Source of the DNA: CAZJLP01 sp964546955
Lineage (GTDB): Bacteria > Verrucomicrobiota > Verrucomicrobiia > Opitutales > Opitutaceae
NCBI GenBank assembly: GCA_964546955.1
Contig: CAZJLP010000003.1
Span: 1 to 64,000, forward strand
Length of the DNA stretch: 64,000 nt
Reading direction: 5' to 3'
Positions within the stretch are counted from its first letter, which is position 1. Every line of letters starts with the position of its first letter. Made by a program: the position numbers and the translations under genes. The notes under the pieces are model-generated. The model ran no database searches, was not told the origin of the DNA, and saw only the letters and a program-made list of their open reading frames with translations. This document shows, one piece after another, positions 18,717-27,860 of this stretch.

Positions 18717-19841
18717 CTACGGGGCCGCAGCCGCGGCCGCCGCGAGCCCCGAATACTTCGGGGGAGCATACCAATAGGCTTCCGTTGAGCTCACGAACAG
18801 GCTCTTCGGAATCATGGCGTGAATTCCCTTCGTTGTGTCGACCACTTGGGTGACTTCGAAATCGACCGCGATGCTCGAGAGCGACAACGCATCGAAGAAA
18901 TCCAGGCCCTTTTTTTCGCGAAGAAAACCGAGCGTTTCCATGATCGCCATTCGCATGGCCAGATTCAGTTCCACATCAAGTCCCATGCAGATGTAGTGCG
19001 ACGGCGTTTCCGCCCGGCAAATCTTCAGCGGCAGATCCTTGCGCACAAAAAACTGCATCACCACCGTGTTGCTGCTCTCGATTGCCGTGATGCTGATCTC
19101 ACCGTTGCCTTGGGCGGCGTGCGGATCGCCTGTATGAAAGAGGGCGCCCTCCACCTGCACGGGCAAATAGACCGTCGCTCCCTTTCCCAGATGTTTGTTG
19201 TCGAAATTGCCGCCGATATCCGGATACGGCGGCGACGAGCTGAGCTTTCCCCGCTCTTTCACCGGCGCCACCCCCATGACGCCCTGGAACGGCCGCAGAG
19301 GCACCTCGATTCCGGGTCCGAAAAGTCCGACCTGCCGCGGCATGTCGAATTTGATTACTTTGGCATAAGGACGCGGCACGGCATCAGGTATCCCGCCAGA
19401 ACCCGGCCGGCCGGAATTGATTCCGTAGGGTGCACGCGACGCGATATCGAGCACCCGTACCTCCAAGGTGTCCCCCGGCGCCGCTCCTTCGACAAAGATC
19501 GGTCCGGTCATCATGTGACCGCGGATGCCCGTCGGCTTCACCGCCTTCTTGATGGCGATCATTTCCTGCACCACCGGAAGGTCCACCGGAATACCGTTTT
19601 CGACAAAGAATTGCTCCGGATTATCGTCCTTGATCCCACCCATGCTGACCGTGTCGATGCGGACCACATCGCCGGATTTGATCGTTAGCACCGGAGCGGT
19701 TTCGGCGGAGAAGTAACCCCAGACCATATTCTGAGGAATCGAGCGGAGGTGGTGGTTAACCGGAGGAGTATCGGCGCGCGACAAAGGCAGCGCAAAGACA
19801 GCAGCGCAAAGCGCGGCCGAAGCGGCGTTGGAGAACGTCAT
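18717..19841 (-). CDS. Acetamidase/formamidase family protein, exported
   Basis: The start at 19841 gives 374 residues with a signal peptide (about 1-23, ending PLSRA). A longer frame from 19910 would place 23 non-signal residues first and is rejected. The sequence matches the FmdA/AmdA layout: NMVWGYFSAETAPVLTIKSGDVV near the mature N-terminus, GPIFVEGAAPGDTLEVRVLDI in the middle, and LFHTGDPHAAQGNGEISITAIE. These metal-dependent enzymes release ammonium from formamide or acetamide. The export signal is unusual, since many characterised members are cytoplasmic. The gene ends 12 bp before the efflux adaptor gene, so it leads the pump operon. Confidence 0.88.
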   Translation of the reverse strand: MTFSNAASAALCAAVFALPLSRADTPPVNHHLRSIPQNMVWGYFSAETAPVLTIKSGDVVRIDTVSMGGIKDDNPEQFFVENGIPVDLPVVQEMIAIKKAVKPTGIRGHMMTGPIFVEGAAPGDTLEVRVLDIASRAPYGINSGRPGSGGIPDAVPRPYAKVIKFDMPRQVGLFGPGIEVPLRPFQGVMGVAPVKERGKLSSSPPYPDIGGNFDNKHLGKGATVYLPVQVEGALFHTGDPHAAQGNGEISITAIESSNTVVMQFFVRKDLPLKICRAETPSHYICMGLDVELNLAMRMAIMETLGFLREKKGLDFFDALSLSSIAVDFEVTQVVDTTKGIHAMIPKSLFVSSTEAYWYAPPKYSGLAAAAAAAP

Positions 19842-20101
19842 AGAAGAGTGATTGGCGGAGGCACCAGAGCCTAAGTCATGCCGACTTCGTAAAAAACGAT
19901 ACTGGCACATCCTTTCGCAAAACGGTGCGTCAAGCTGTCCTCAACATCCCCGCCTTTTGCGCCAATCTGCGTCGCTATCCGTAGTGGGCACTACACGCCC
20001 CACGAGTGAACTACCTATTAAAGGGCAGTGGTACGCTTTGCGCTCCCTTAGGCGGAACAATAAAAATCGTTGAAGTTCTGAAGTTATAAAAAGGAGCCCA
20101 T

Positions 20102-21172
20102 ATGTCTTCTCAAATCACTTTCCCCCGCAAGAAGTACGACGGCGACGAGGTTTCCGGCTCAGAAAGCACGACCGTTCTCACGCCTACCCCCGGCGATGCG
20201 CCACCTTCCTTCCTTGAGAAGGCAGAGCCCGCAGCGGCGGAAGCCCCCGTACCACTGGAACGGAGCAATTTGCAACTTTACTTGCAGGAGATCGGCAAGA
20301 CCGCTCTCCTCACCCCGAAAGAGGAGGTCGCGCTCGCCCGTCGCATTCGGCGAGGCGACAAATCCGCGCGCGATCACATGATTCAGGCGAATCTACGCTT
20401 GGTGGTAAAGATCGCGCACGACTACAAAGATTTCGGCCTTCCGCTCCTCGACCTGATCAGCGAAGGCAACATCGGCCTGATCAAAGCCGTGGAGCGTTTC
20501 GATCCGCGCAAAGGCGGCAAGTTGAGCACTTATGCGGCGTGGTGGATCAAACAATCCATCAAGCGCGCGCTCGCCAACCAGAGTAAGACTATCCGGCTGC
20601 CCGTTCACTTGGTGGACAAGATTTCCAAGATGCGGCGGACGGCCATGGCGCTGACAGAAGAACTCGGCCGCGAACCGACCGACGAAGAGTTGGCCATGGA
20701 GCTTCAGATACCGACCAGCAAAGTCGCGCACCTGAAGTCCGTCAGCGTGCGGCCAACTTCGCTCGACGCCCCCATTGGCGACGAGGGCGATTCGTCGACC
20801 TTCGGTGAAATCGTGGGCGACGACAACGCCGTCAGTCCGTTCGAGAGTTTACGCGAACGGAATATGAATGCCGACTTGAAATCGATGGTCGACTCGCTCG
20901 ATCCCCGTGAAGCCGAGATCATCCGGCTGCGCTTCGGCTTGGATGGCGCCAACGAGATGACGCTCGAAGAAGTCGGTCGCAAATTCAAGGTGACGCGCGA
21001 ACGGGTGCGTCAGCTGCAAAATATCGCTCTTTCCAAAATGAGAAAAGCGATGGCGAAGAACGAAACTCAGCGTTCGGTCGAGGAAATCGAAGAAGAAGAC
21101 CGCCAGCGGAAACGCATGGAGGTCATCCGCGAGTTCATCGAAACAAAAGCCAAACGCGTCGGACGGAACTGA
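20102..21172 (+). CDS. RNA polymerase sigma-70 factor (RpoD/SigA-like, short form)
   Basis: The product has 356 residues. Regions seen in order: 1.2 (LYLQEIGKTALLTPKEEVALA), region 2 with DLISEGNIGLIKAVERFD and the region 2.4 block AAWWIKQSIKRALANQ, region 3 (EELGREPTDEELAMEL) and region 4 with a helix-turn-helix (MTLEEVGRKFKVTRERVRQL). The short acidic N-terminus lacks a long region 1.1, so this is either a compact primary factor or a group 2 (RpoS-like) paralogue. A strong Shine-Dalgarno sequence AAGGAG at 20091-20096, five bases before ATG, fixes the start and is rare in this window. The C-terminal 40 residues are highly charged. Confidence 0.92.
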   Translation: MSSQITFPRKKYDGDEVSGSESTTVLTPTPGDAPPSFLEKAEPAAAEAPVPLERSNLQLYLQEIGKTALLTPKEEVALARRIRRGDKSARDHMIQANLRLVVKIAHDYKDFGLPLLDLISEGNIGLIKAVERFDPRKGGKLSTYAAWWIKQSIKRALANQSKTIRLPVHLVDKISKMRRTAMALTEELGREPTDEELAMELQIPTSKVAHLKSVSVRPTSLDAPIGDEGDSSTFGEIVGDDNAVSPFESLRERNMNADLKSMVDSLDPREAEIIRLRFGLDGANEMTLEEVGRKFKVTRERVRQLQNIALSKMRKAMAKNETQRSVEEIEEEDRQRKRMEVIREFIETKAKRVGRN

Positions 21173-21193
21173 TTCCGCAAATGCGGGATCAGT

Positions 21194-21308
21194 ATCTCAG
21201 ATTTCAGATTTCAAATTCAGAAAGAGCCCACAGGAGCCGGTGACTTGATCATTCGCTCCGGCACGCGGATTGCGGTCCGATCTGAGATTTGAGATCTGAA
21301 ATTTTAAA
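21194..21308. repeat. AT-rich imperfect inverted repeat after the sigma-factor gene
   Basis: Degenerate copies of a unit like agatttcagattt at 21194-21220 face their complement (gatttgagatctgaaattt) at 21279-21308. The AT-rich composition stands out from the surroundings. It separates the convergent sigma-factor and SUI1-like genes and may act as a bidirectional terminator or be a small palindromic repeat element. Confidence 0.5.
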
Positions 21309-21326
21309 TGGGCGCCCGGCTGCGCG

Positions 21327-21731
21327 CTACCCGCCGGCGAAGACCGGCCGGAACCCCGCCTCACTAAGAATGCGGGCAACGACATCGCGCTTGTCGCCCT
21401 GGATTTCGATGCGGCCGTCTTTCACCGTGCCCCCCACCCCGCACGCTTTCTGCATCTTCTTCGCGAGCTGCTCCTTTTCGGGCAGCCCGATCCCGATAAA
21501 GCCTGTGGCGACCGTGACCGTCTTGCCGCCGCGACCCGCCGTTTCGCGCAGCACGTCGACGCGACCCCGATTCTTTGTCGGTGCGGCTGCGGGCGCTGCG
21601 GGTTCAGACCCTCGCGATGGTTTCGCAGGAGTCGCTGGTCCGCGGGGCAATGCCAACCCGGAGAGCGAGCCAAACGGATTTTGCCCCAGCCCTTGCCCGC
21701 CGTCCGTCGAGATTTTCTTGGGATTGCTCAT
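21327..21731 (-). CDS. SUI1/YciH-family translation factor homologue
   Basis: The start at 21731 (MSNPKKIS) gives 134 residues. The N-terminal half is Gly/Pro/Ala-rich and flexible; the C-terminal half (about 65-134) is a SUI1/eIF1 fold with GKTVTVATGFIGIG, KKMQKACGVGGTVKDGRIEIQG and VARILSEAGFRP. Bacterial YciH-type proteins affect start-codon selection fidelity; a direct role here is inferred from family only. The start codon overlaps the stop of the upstream 82-residue gene (TCAT on the plus strand), so the two are translationally coupled. Confidence 0.85.
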   Translation of the reverse strand: MSNPKKISTDGGQGLGQNPFGSLSGLALPRGPATPAKPSRGSEPAAPAAAPTKNRGRVDVLRETAGRGGKTVTVATGFIGIGLPEKEQLAKKMQKACGVGGTVKDGRIEIQGDKRDVVARILSEAGFRPVFAGG

Positions 21732-21976
21732 GCCGCTCCGGGCTTTTTGGGGGCGCAAGTGCCGCGGGGGATTCCGGCGGCGTCGCCCTCCAGAAACGTG
21801 AGCGCTTTCGCATAGCTGCGGCGCTCCAGAAAGTGGGCGAGCTGCGGGTGCAGGCCAAGGCGGCCCCGCTCGAGAAAATCGTCGAGCCGCGCCATCTCTT
21901 CCGCGATTATCCTACCATCAGAATTTTTTATGCCAGCGAGCAGTGCAATAAGTGATTCTTTGATCTGTAGCTCCAT
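21728..21976 (-). CDS. Small helical protein coupled to the SUI1-like gene
   Basis: The product has 82 residues, mainly helical, without a signal peptide (MELQIKESLIALLAGIKNSD at the start, then an Arg/Leu-rich region). No family was recognised. Its stop overlaps the SUI1-like start by four bases, which argues that it is real and co-translated. Confidence 0.6.
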   Translation of the reverse strand: MELQIKESLIALLAGIKNSDGRIIAEEMARLDDFLERGRLGLHPQLAHFLERRSYAKALTFLEGDAAGIPRGTCAPKKPGAA

Positions 21977-22185
21977 GGTGACACAATTCCCAATCTAATT
22001 GTTGTTAATTAGCCAGTTACCGTTGCAACGGGTGAGTGCGCCCTGCGTGAATCGGCTTGAGAAAAAACCGGCCGGTCTCTCATATCAGCCAACTATTCTC
22101 ATATAACCTGTCTTAATAGGGCAAGCAGACACGATGTGGAGCGGCCACTGAAGTGCTGTTTGCTTTTCTTTTCTCAGTTACCGTT

Positions 22186-24939
22186 ATGAATTCCATGACC
22201 ATCCCCACACGAGCAAATGCCGACGTCATCGAGACGTTTTATCGTGCTTGGTTGGATAATCCAGATTCGGTCGATCCGACATGGCGAGCCTTCTTTCAAG
22301 GCTTCACGCTGGCGAGCGGAGGCGGATCTCTCGCGAGCGGAGCACCCGTGGATGGCATCAGTATCTTGGACAGCCTCAAGCAGTCGCAGGTGCACAGCCT
22401 GATCTTTCGTTACCGCTCGATTGGACACGTTCAGGCCCATCTCGACCCGCTGAGCCCCTCCCCGGCCCCCAATCCCCGGCTGCAACTGAACGAGTTCGGA
22501 CTGGCCGACGCCGACTTGGACCACTCGTTCGACATCGGGCACTACCTGGGTGGCGGACAAATGCGCCTGCGCGATATCGTGGAAAGCCTGAAGCAGACGT
22601 ATTGCGGCCGCATCGGTGTCGAGTACATGCACATTCCAGACGTGGAGGTGCGCCACTGGCTTCAGAGTCAGATCGAACCGACGAAGCTCCAGCCCAGCTT
22701 CACGAAGCAACAAAAAGTACGAATTCTCCGGCGCCTCCATAAGGCCGAGCTTTTCGAAAAATTCCTCCATACGAAGTACGTTGGACAAAAGCGATTCTCC
22801 CTCGAAGGCGGCGAGACCATGATCGCCGCGTTCGACGCCGCGATCGAACACTGTCCGAAGGTGGGGATGCAGGAAATCGTCCTCGGCATGGCCCACCGCG
22901 GCCGCCTCAGCGTACTGACCAATATTCTACGCAAACCATTCGACGTTCTTTTCGAGCAGTTTTCGGAAAACTACATTCCGAACGCGGTCGGCGGCGACGG
23001 CGACGTCAAATATCATCTCGGATACGAGGCGGTCCTCGACACCACCTCCGGAAAAAAAGTGGAAGTGCGACTCGCCGCCAATCCTTCGCACCTCGAGGCC
23101 GTGAATCCCGTCGTGGAAGGCAAGGCTCGCGCCCGCCAGCGCATCATCGGCGACACCGAACGCCGCAAAGTTCTACCCTTCCTCATCCACGGCGACGCAG
23201 CTGTTGCCGGTCAGGGCATCGTGGCGGAAACCCTCAATTTCTCGCAGCTTCCCGGCTACCGCACCGGAGGCACGCTCCATTTCGTCATCAACAATCAAAT
23301 CGGTTTCACCACGATGCCGAGCGATGCCCGTTCGAGCCGGTACTGTACCGACGTGGCGAAGATGATCGAAGCACCCGTGTTTCATGTGAACGGCGACGAT
23401 CCGGAGGCAGTCTGCTTGGTCACGCTGCTCGCCCTCGATTTTCGCCTGAAGTTCCAGCGTGATGTCGTGATCGACATGTACTGCTTCCGTCGGCACGGGC
23501 ACAACGAGTCTGACGAACCCTCGTTCACGCAGCCCACCCTTTACCGCAAGATCGCGGCTCATCCCCTGATCTCCACGATCTACACGCAGCGCCTGATAAC
23601 AGAAGGCACGATTACGCAGGCCGATTCGGACGCGATCAAGGCGGAGTACACCGCGGCGATGGAGGCGTCTTTTACGAAGGCGAAGGCTGCCGAAGCCGAG
23701 GCCGCCGCCAGGATGCACCACGATCCGTCGGAAAAATTCCGCGGCTCCACGGCCATTTTTCAACCGCCCTTCCACTTTACTCCGGTGCCCACCGCCGTGA
23801 GCGCTGAATTGATCGACAAATGCGTGAAGGGCCTCTCGACCGTTCCGGCCAATTTCAAGATCAACCCAAAGATCAAACGGTTCCTCGATACGCGTGCCCA
23901 AGCCCACAAAGAAGGCGGACCCATCGATGGGGGTTTTGGTGAAGCGCTCGCTTTCGGTACCTTGCTCCTCGAGGGAACGCCGGTTCGTCTCAGCGGCCAG
24001 GATTGCGAACGCGGCACGTTCAGCCATCGTCACGCGGTCCTTTACGATACGGACACGCGCGAAAAATACGTTCCTCTCCTCCACCTCGACGACAAACAGG
24101 AGCGTTTCTGCGTCTACAACTCACTCCTTTCCGAAGCCGCGGTCCTGGGCTTCGATTACGGTTATTCGCTGGATTACCCGAAGATGCTGTGCCTATGGGA
24201 AGCTCAGTTCGGCGATTTTGTGAATGGAGCGCAGGTCATCATCGACCAGTTCATCGTCAGCTCGGAATCGAAGTGGCAGCGCAACAGCGGCATCGTTCTG
24301 CTGCTTCCGCACGGCTACGAGGGTCAAGGGCCCGAGCACTCGTCGGCTCGGCTCGAGCGCTTCCTTCAATCCTGCGCCGAGAACAACATCCAGGTCGCGA
24401 ATTTGACCAGCCCGGCGCAGTATTTTCACGCGTTGCGTCGGCAGATGCGCCGAGATTTCAAAAAACCCCTGGTGATCATGGCGCCGAAGTCGCTTTTGCG
24501 TCATCCGGCTGCGACGTCTCGTCTCGACGACTTCACCACGGGGGCCTTCCACGAAATTCTCGACGATCCGAAAGCTCCGAAGAAAGCCTCGCGGCTCATC
24601 CTTTGCTCGGGCAAAGTGTATTACGATCTCGTCGATTTCCGCGAGAAAAACAAAGTGTCCGACGCGGCCATCGTGCGGATCGAACAGCTCTATCCCCTCC
24701 ATCGCACCAAGCTGGCCGAGCTATCGGACAAATACGGGCACGGCGCTCGGTTGATCTGGTGCCAGGAAGAGCCGCAAAACATGGGTGCTTGGACTTATAT
24801 CGCGCCGCAGCTCGAAGAAGTCTTCGGTCGGAAAGCGGCGTATGCTGGCCGGGATGCAGCCGCGTCGCCCGCCGTGGGCGCCCTGGCCGTCCACAAAATG
24901 GAACTCTCCGCACTTCTCCAAGACGCTTATAATCTCTAA
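22186..24939 (+). CDS. sucA: 2-oxoglutarate dehydrogenase E1 component
   Basis: From ATG 22186 the product has 917 residues; ATG 22195 and an upstream in-frame ATG at 22153 are alternatives. This thiamin-diphosphate enzyme decarboxylates 2-oxoglutarate and passes the succinyl group to the lipoyl domain of E2 in the TCA cycle. Seen: the N-terminal E2-binding stretch ADVIETFYRAWLDNPDSVD, the block GMAHRGRLSVLTNI, ANPSHLEAVNPVVEGKARA, GDAAVAGQGIVAETLN, GFTTMPSDARSSRYCTD and YRRHGHNE-like YCFRRHGHNESDEPSFTQP. The C-terminal domain contains LLPHGYEGQGPEHSSARLER. Length and motifs are those of the OdhA/SucA family. sucB starts 4 bp after the stop. Confidence 0.96.
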   Translation: MNSMTIPTRANADVIETFYRAWLDNPDSVDPTWRAFFQGFTLASGGGSLASGAPVDGISILDSLKQSQVHSLIFRYRSIGHVQAHLDPLSPSPAPNPRLQLNEFGLADADLDHSFDIGHYLGGGQMRLRDIVESLKQTYCGRIGVEYMHIPDVEVRHWLQSQIEPTKLQPSFTKQQKVRILRRLHKAELFEKFLHTKYVGQKRFSLEGGETMIAAFDAAIEHCPKVGMQEIVLGMAHRGRLSVLTNILRKPFDVLFEQFSENYIPNAVGGDGDVKYHLGYEAVLDTTSGKKVEVRLAANPSHLEAVNPVVEGKARARQRIIGDTERRKVLPFLIHGDAAVAGQGIVAETLNFSQLPGYRTGGTLHFVINNQIGFTTMPSDARSSRYCTDVAKMIEAPVFHVNGDDPEAVCLVTLLALDFRLKFQRDVVIDMYCFRRHGHNESDEPSFTQPTLYRKIAAHPLISTIYTQRLITEGTITQADSDAIKAEYTAAMEASFTKAKAAEAEAAARMHHDPSEKFRGSTAIFQPPFHFTPVPTAVSAELIDKCVKGLSTVPANFKINPKIKRFLDTRAQAHKEGGPIDGGFGEALAFGTLLLEGTPVRLSGQDCERGTFSHRHAVLYDTDTREKYVPLLHLDDKQERFCVYNSLLSEAAVLGFDYGYSLDYPKMLCLWEAQFGDFVNGAQVIIDQFIVSSESKWQRNSGIVLLLPHGYEGQGPEHSSARLERFLQSCAENNIQVANLTSPAQYFHALRRQMRRDFKKPLVIMAPKSLLRHPAATSRLDDFTTGAFHEILDDPKAPKKASRLILCSGKVYYDLVDFREKNKVSDAAIVRIEQLYPLHRTKLAELSDKYGHGARLIWCQEEPQNMGAWTYIAPQLEEVFGRKAAYAGRDAAASPAVGALAVHKMELSALLQDAYNL

Positions 24940-24943
24940 TTCT

Positions 24944-26173
24944 ATGGCTCAGCTCGACGTCAAAATTCCCCCGATGGGCGAATCGATCAGCTCCGGCGTG
25001 CTCGCAAAGTGGCACGTCAAAGACGGCGACGTGGTCAAGAAGGACCAACCGCTCTTCGAGCTCGAAACCGACAAGATCACCTCGGAAGGTACGGCTGAAT
25101 CCGCCGGCAAGATCTCGTTGAAGGTCCAGCCCGGCACCGAGGTGAAGATTGGCCAGGTGGTCGCCACGATCGACCCCAGCGCCAATGGAGCGTCGCCTGC
25201 TGCCGGCGCGCCCGCCGTCCCGGAAGCCAAAGCTCAACCGGCAAAACCGGCCGCGGTCGAAGCTTCGCCCGCGGTCCGCCGCCTGGCCGAGGAGACAAAG
25301 ATCGACCCGTCGACGCTGAGCGGCTCCGGCAAAGCCGGCCGCGTCACCAAGGGCGACATGCTCGCCGCAGCCGAATCGAAACCCAAAAGCCAAACCCCAG
25401 AGGCAACAACGCCCGCCTCCGGAAACTCCAAACCCCAAACTCCAAACCCCGAACTCACGCCCGCGCCCGCCGCCGCCCGCCAGTCTCGGCGCAAGATGAC
25501 GCCGCTGCGGCAAAAGATCGCCCAGCGCCTGGTCGCTGCGCAGCACGAAGCCGCGATGCTCACGACCTTCAACGAGGTCGACATGTCCGGGGTGATGGCG
25601 TTGCGCGCCAAATACCAGGACGAGTTTGTCAAAAAGAACGGCTTCAAACTCGGGTTCATGTCCTTCTTCGTCAAAGCTGCGGTGCACGCTCTGAAAGAAG
25701 TTCCGAACATCAATGCCCAGATCGATGGCGACCATATCGTCCAGAATCATTACTACGATATCGGCGTAGCGGTTTCCACCGAGAAAGGTTTGATGGTCCC
25801 GGTCGTTCGCAACTGCGACACTCAACCAATGGCGGCCATCGAAAAGGCGATCGGCGATGCGGCCACCCGCGCGCGCGATGGCAAGATCACGCTGACGGAT
25901 CTCGAAGGCGGCGTCTTCACGATCACCAACGGTGGCACGTTCGGCTCGATGCTCTCGACCCCGATCATCAATCCGCCGCAAAGCGCGATTCTCGGCATGC
26001 ACAACATCGTCGAGCGCCCGGTCGCGGTAAACGGCCAGGTGGTGATTCGTCCGATCATGTACCTGGCGCTCAGCTACGACCACCGGATCGTCGACGGAAA
26101 AGAAGCGGTGACCTTCCTCGTCAAAGTCAAACAGGCGATCGAAGACCCCGCCCGACTGCTGCTCAGTCTCTGA
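24944..26173 (+). CDS. sucB: Dihydrolipoyllysine succinyltransferase (E2 of 2-oxoglutarate dehydrogenase)
   Basis: The start at 24944, 4 bp after sucA, gives 409 residues. Domains in order: a lipoyl domain with the lipoylated Lys44 in ETDKI, an Ala/Pro-rich linker, an E3-binding domain near 105-140 (VRRLAEETKIDPSTLSGSG), a second Pro/Thr-rich linker, and the acyltransferase core ending with SYDHRIVDG (catalytic His380). It forms the core of the complex that transfers succinyl groups to CoA. A longer frame from 24785 overlaps sucA and is rejected. Confidence 0.96.
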   Translation: MAQLDVKIPPMGESISSGVLAKWHVKDGDVVKKDQPLFELETDKITSEGTAESAGKISLKVQPGTEVKIGQVVATIDPSANGASPAAGAPAVPEAKAQPAKPAAVEASPAVRRLAEETKIDPSTLSGSGKAGRVTKGDMLAAAESKPKSQTPEATTPASGNSKPQTPNPELTPAPAAARQSRRKMTPLRQKIAQRLVAAQHEAAMLTTFNEVDMSGVMALRAKYQDEFVKKNGFKLGFMSFFVKAAVHALKEVPNINAQIDGDHIVQNHYYDIGVAVSTEKGLMVPVVRNCDTQPMAAIEKAIGDAATRARDGKITLTDLEGGVFTITNGGTFGSMLSTPIINPPQSAILGMHNIVERPVAVNGQVVIRPIMYLALSYDHRIVDGKEAVTFLVKVKQAIEDPARLLLSL

Positions 26174-26178
26174 AGAGC

Positions 26179-26217
26179 ATCGTTCTCGTTCTCCTACTCG
26201 TTCTCGTTCTCGGACTC
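26179..26217 (+). repeat. Tandem cgttctc-type repeat between sucB and lpd
   Basis: Several copies of a 6-7 base unit (cgttctc/ctactcg) lie between sucB and lpd. The same units form an inverted repeat downstream of lpd at 27711-27832, so this dispersed repeat brackets the gene. Confidence 0.55.
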
Positions 26218-26274
26218 ACATCGTGTAGGCGTGGCGGAGCGAAAGGAGAAGTACCAAGAAAACGACACTAGAAA

Positions 26275-27678
26275 ATGGAATCCTTCGATCTTATCGTCAT
26301 TGGCGCCGGACCTGGCGGTTATGTCTGCGCGTTTCGCGCCGCTCAACTCGGCCTCAAAGTCGCGCTGATAGAAAAACGCGCCACGCTCGGAGGCACCTGC
26401 TTGAATGTGGGCTGCATCCCCAGCAAAGCGCTTCTCCATTCCTCGGAGCTGTACGCCTTCGCGAAAAGCCGTGCCGCGGAGCACGGGATCAAACTCGGCT
26501 CGGTGGAAGTGGATCTGCCCACGTTGTTGAAAAAGAAAGACGCGGTGGTCGCGAAGCTAGTCGGCGGCGTATCCCAGCTGGCCAAAGCACGGAAAATCAC
26601 GGTCGTCACGGGAGCCGCCTCGTTCGTTTCAAAAAACGCAATCGAAGTGACCGGAGGTTCTGGCGCGGCCCCGCAACGGCTGACGGCAAAAAATTTCGTG
26701 GTCGCCACCGGCTCAGCTCCGGTGGAGCTGCCCTTCATGAAGTTCGACGGGAAAACGATTGTCTCCTGCGATGTAGCGATCGGGTTCGTCTTAGTCGCGG
26801 GCTAAGTGGTTGTCGTCGGCGGCGGCGCTATAGGCCTATTTTTGTGTTCAGTGTGGGCCGGCTTGGGCTCCGACGTGACGATCGTGGAATTCCTGCCGAA
26901 AATTGTCGCGAGCTACGATGACGACATCGTCCGCAATTTCACCCGCCTCCTGCAAAAACAGGGCCTCAAAATCGAGGTCGGCGCGAAAGTCACGGGAGTT
27001 AAGACCCAAGGCGGCGGGACGATCTTGACCGCGGAACGCGAAGGAAAGGTCCTCGAATTTCCGGCGGACAGGGTATTGGTCGCGGTGGGCCGCCGTCCCT
27101 ATACGGACGGCCTCGGGTTGACCAATGCCGGCGTGGAATTGGACGAGAAAAAACGCGTTAAGGTCGACGGACACTTGCGCACCAATGTCCCGGGAATCTG
27201 GGCCATCGGGGACGTCGTAGCCGGCCCCATGCTGGCGCACAAAGCCGAAGAGGATGGCGTGGCCGTCGCCGAGTGGATCGCGGGCAAAGCGGGCCACGTC
27301 AACTGGGACCTCGTGCCGGCCATTGTGTACACCGATCCGGAAGTCGCCAGCGTGGGTCTCGGTGAGGACACCGCAAAAGCGCAGGGCCTCGCAATCGCCG
27401 TGGGCAAATTCAATTTCGCCGCCAACGGCCGCGCCATTTCGGTCGATGCGACCGACGGTTATGTGAAGATCATCGCGGATGCCAAGACCGACAAGATCCT
27501 CGGCGCCCAGATCCTGGGCCGCAACGCCGGCGAATTGATCAGCGAGATCGTGACCCACATGGAATACGGCGGGAGCGCGGAAGACCTCGCCCGCACCATC
27601 CACGCCCACCCCACCCTGAGCGAAGCCGTCAAAGAAGCAGCCTTAGCGGTATCGAAGTCGGCGATACACGGGTTGTAG
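26275..27678 (+). pseudogene. lpd: Dihydrolipoyl dehydrogenase (E3), interrupted by an in-frame stop
   Basis: E3 reoxidises the lipoyl group of the 2-oxoacid dehydrogenase complexes with FAD and NAD. The first part (26275-26805, 176 residues) has the FAD-binding GAGPGG and the redox disulfide CLNVGC (Cys42, Cys47). The second part (26806-27678) continues in the same frame with the NAD site VVVGGGAIGL, GDV of the FAD site, and the C-terminal dimer domain with HAHPTLSE. A TAA at 26803-26805 splits them exactly where the family has a linker. The 90 bases around it hold several apparent non-conservative changes, such as SSDEAI read as SCDVAI and GLELGSVW read as GLFLCSVW, many explained by A-to-T. 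With the rest intact, this looks like a local sequence error or very recent damage. It closes the sucAB operon. Confidence 0.85.
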
Positions 27679-27710
27679 TCATTCCCGCGGCCGGGCGGGC
27701 TCGGGATCAA

Positions 27711-27832
27711 TCATTCCCGTTCTCCTACTCTTACTCGTTCTCGCTCCCGGCCCAGTCAGTCCAACGGGCTATCCCGCGTCGGCTGCAAGCGGCGTTTGTG
27801 GGGAAGAGAATGAGTAAGAGAACGAGAATGAT
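27711..27832. repeat. Inverted repeat downstream of lpd
   Basis: The left arm at about 27711-27742 (cgttctc/tactc units) is nearly complementary to the right arm at about 27800-27832 (gagaatgagtaagagaacg). It can form a long hairpin between convergent genes and is related to the repeat just upstream of lpd. A terminator role is possible. Confidence 0.6.
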
Positions 27833-27860
27833 TTGTGGTACCCACTAATCGCTTCCCCGC

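Noticed and set aside
22153..22185. Upstream ATG of sucA
   Set aside because: Would add eleven hydrophobic residues (LFAFLFSVTVM) to a cytoplasmic enzyme; ATG 22186 or 22195 fits better.
24596..26083. 495-residue antisense ORF across sucA/sucB
   Set aside because: Mirror frame of conserved sucA and sucB; no independent protein motifs.
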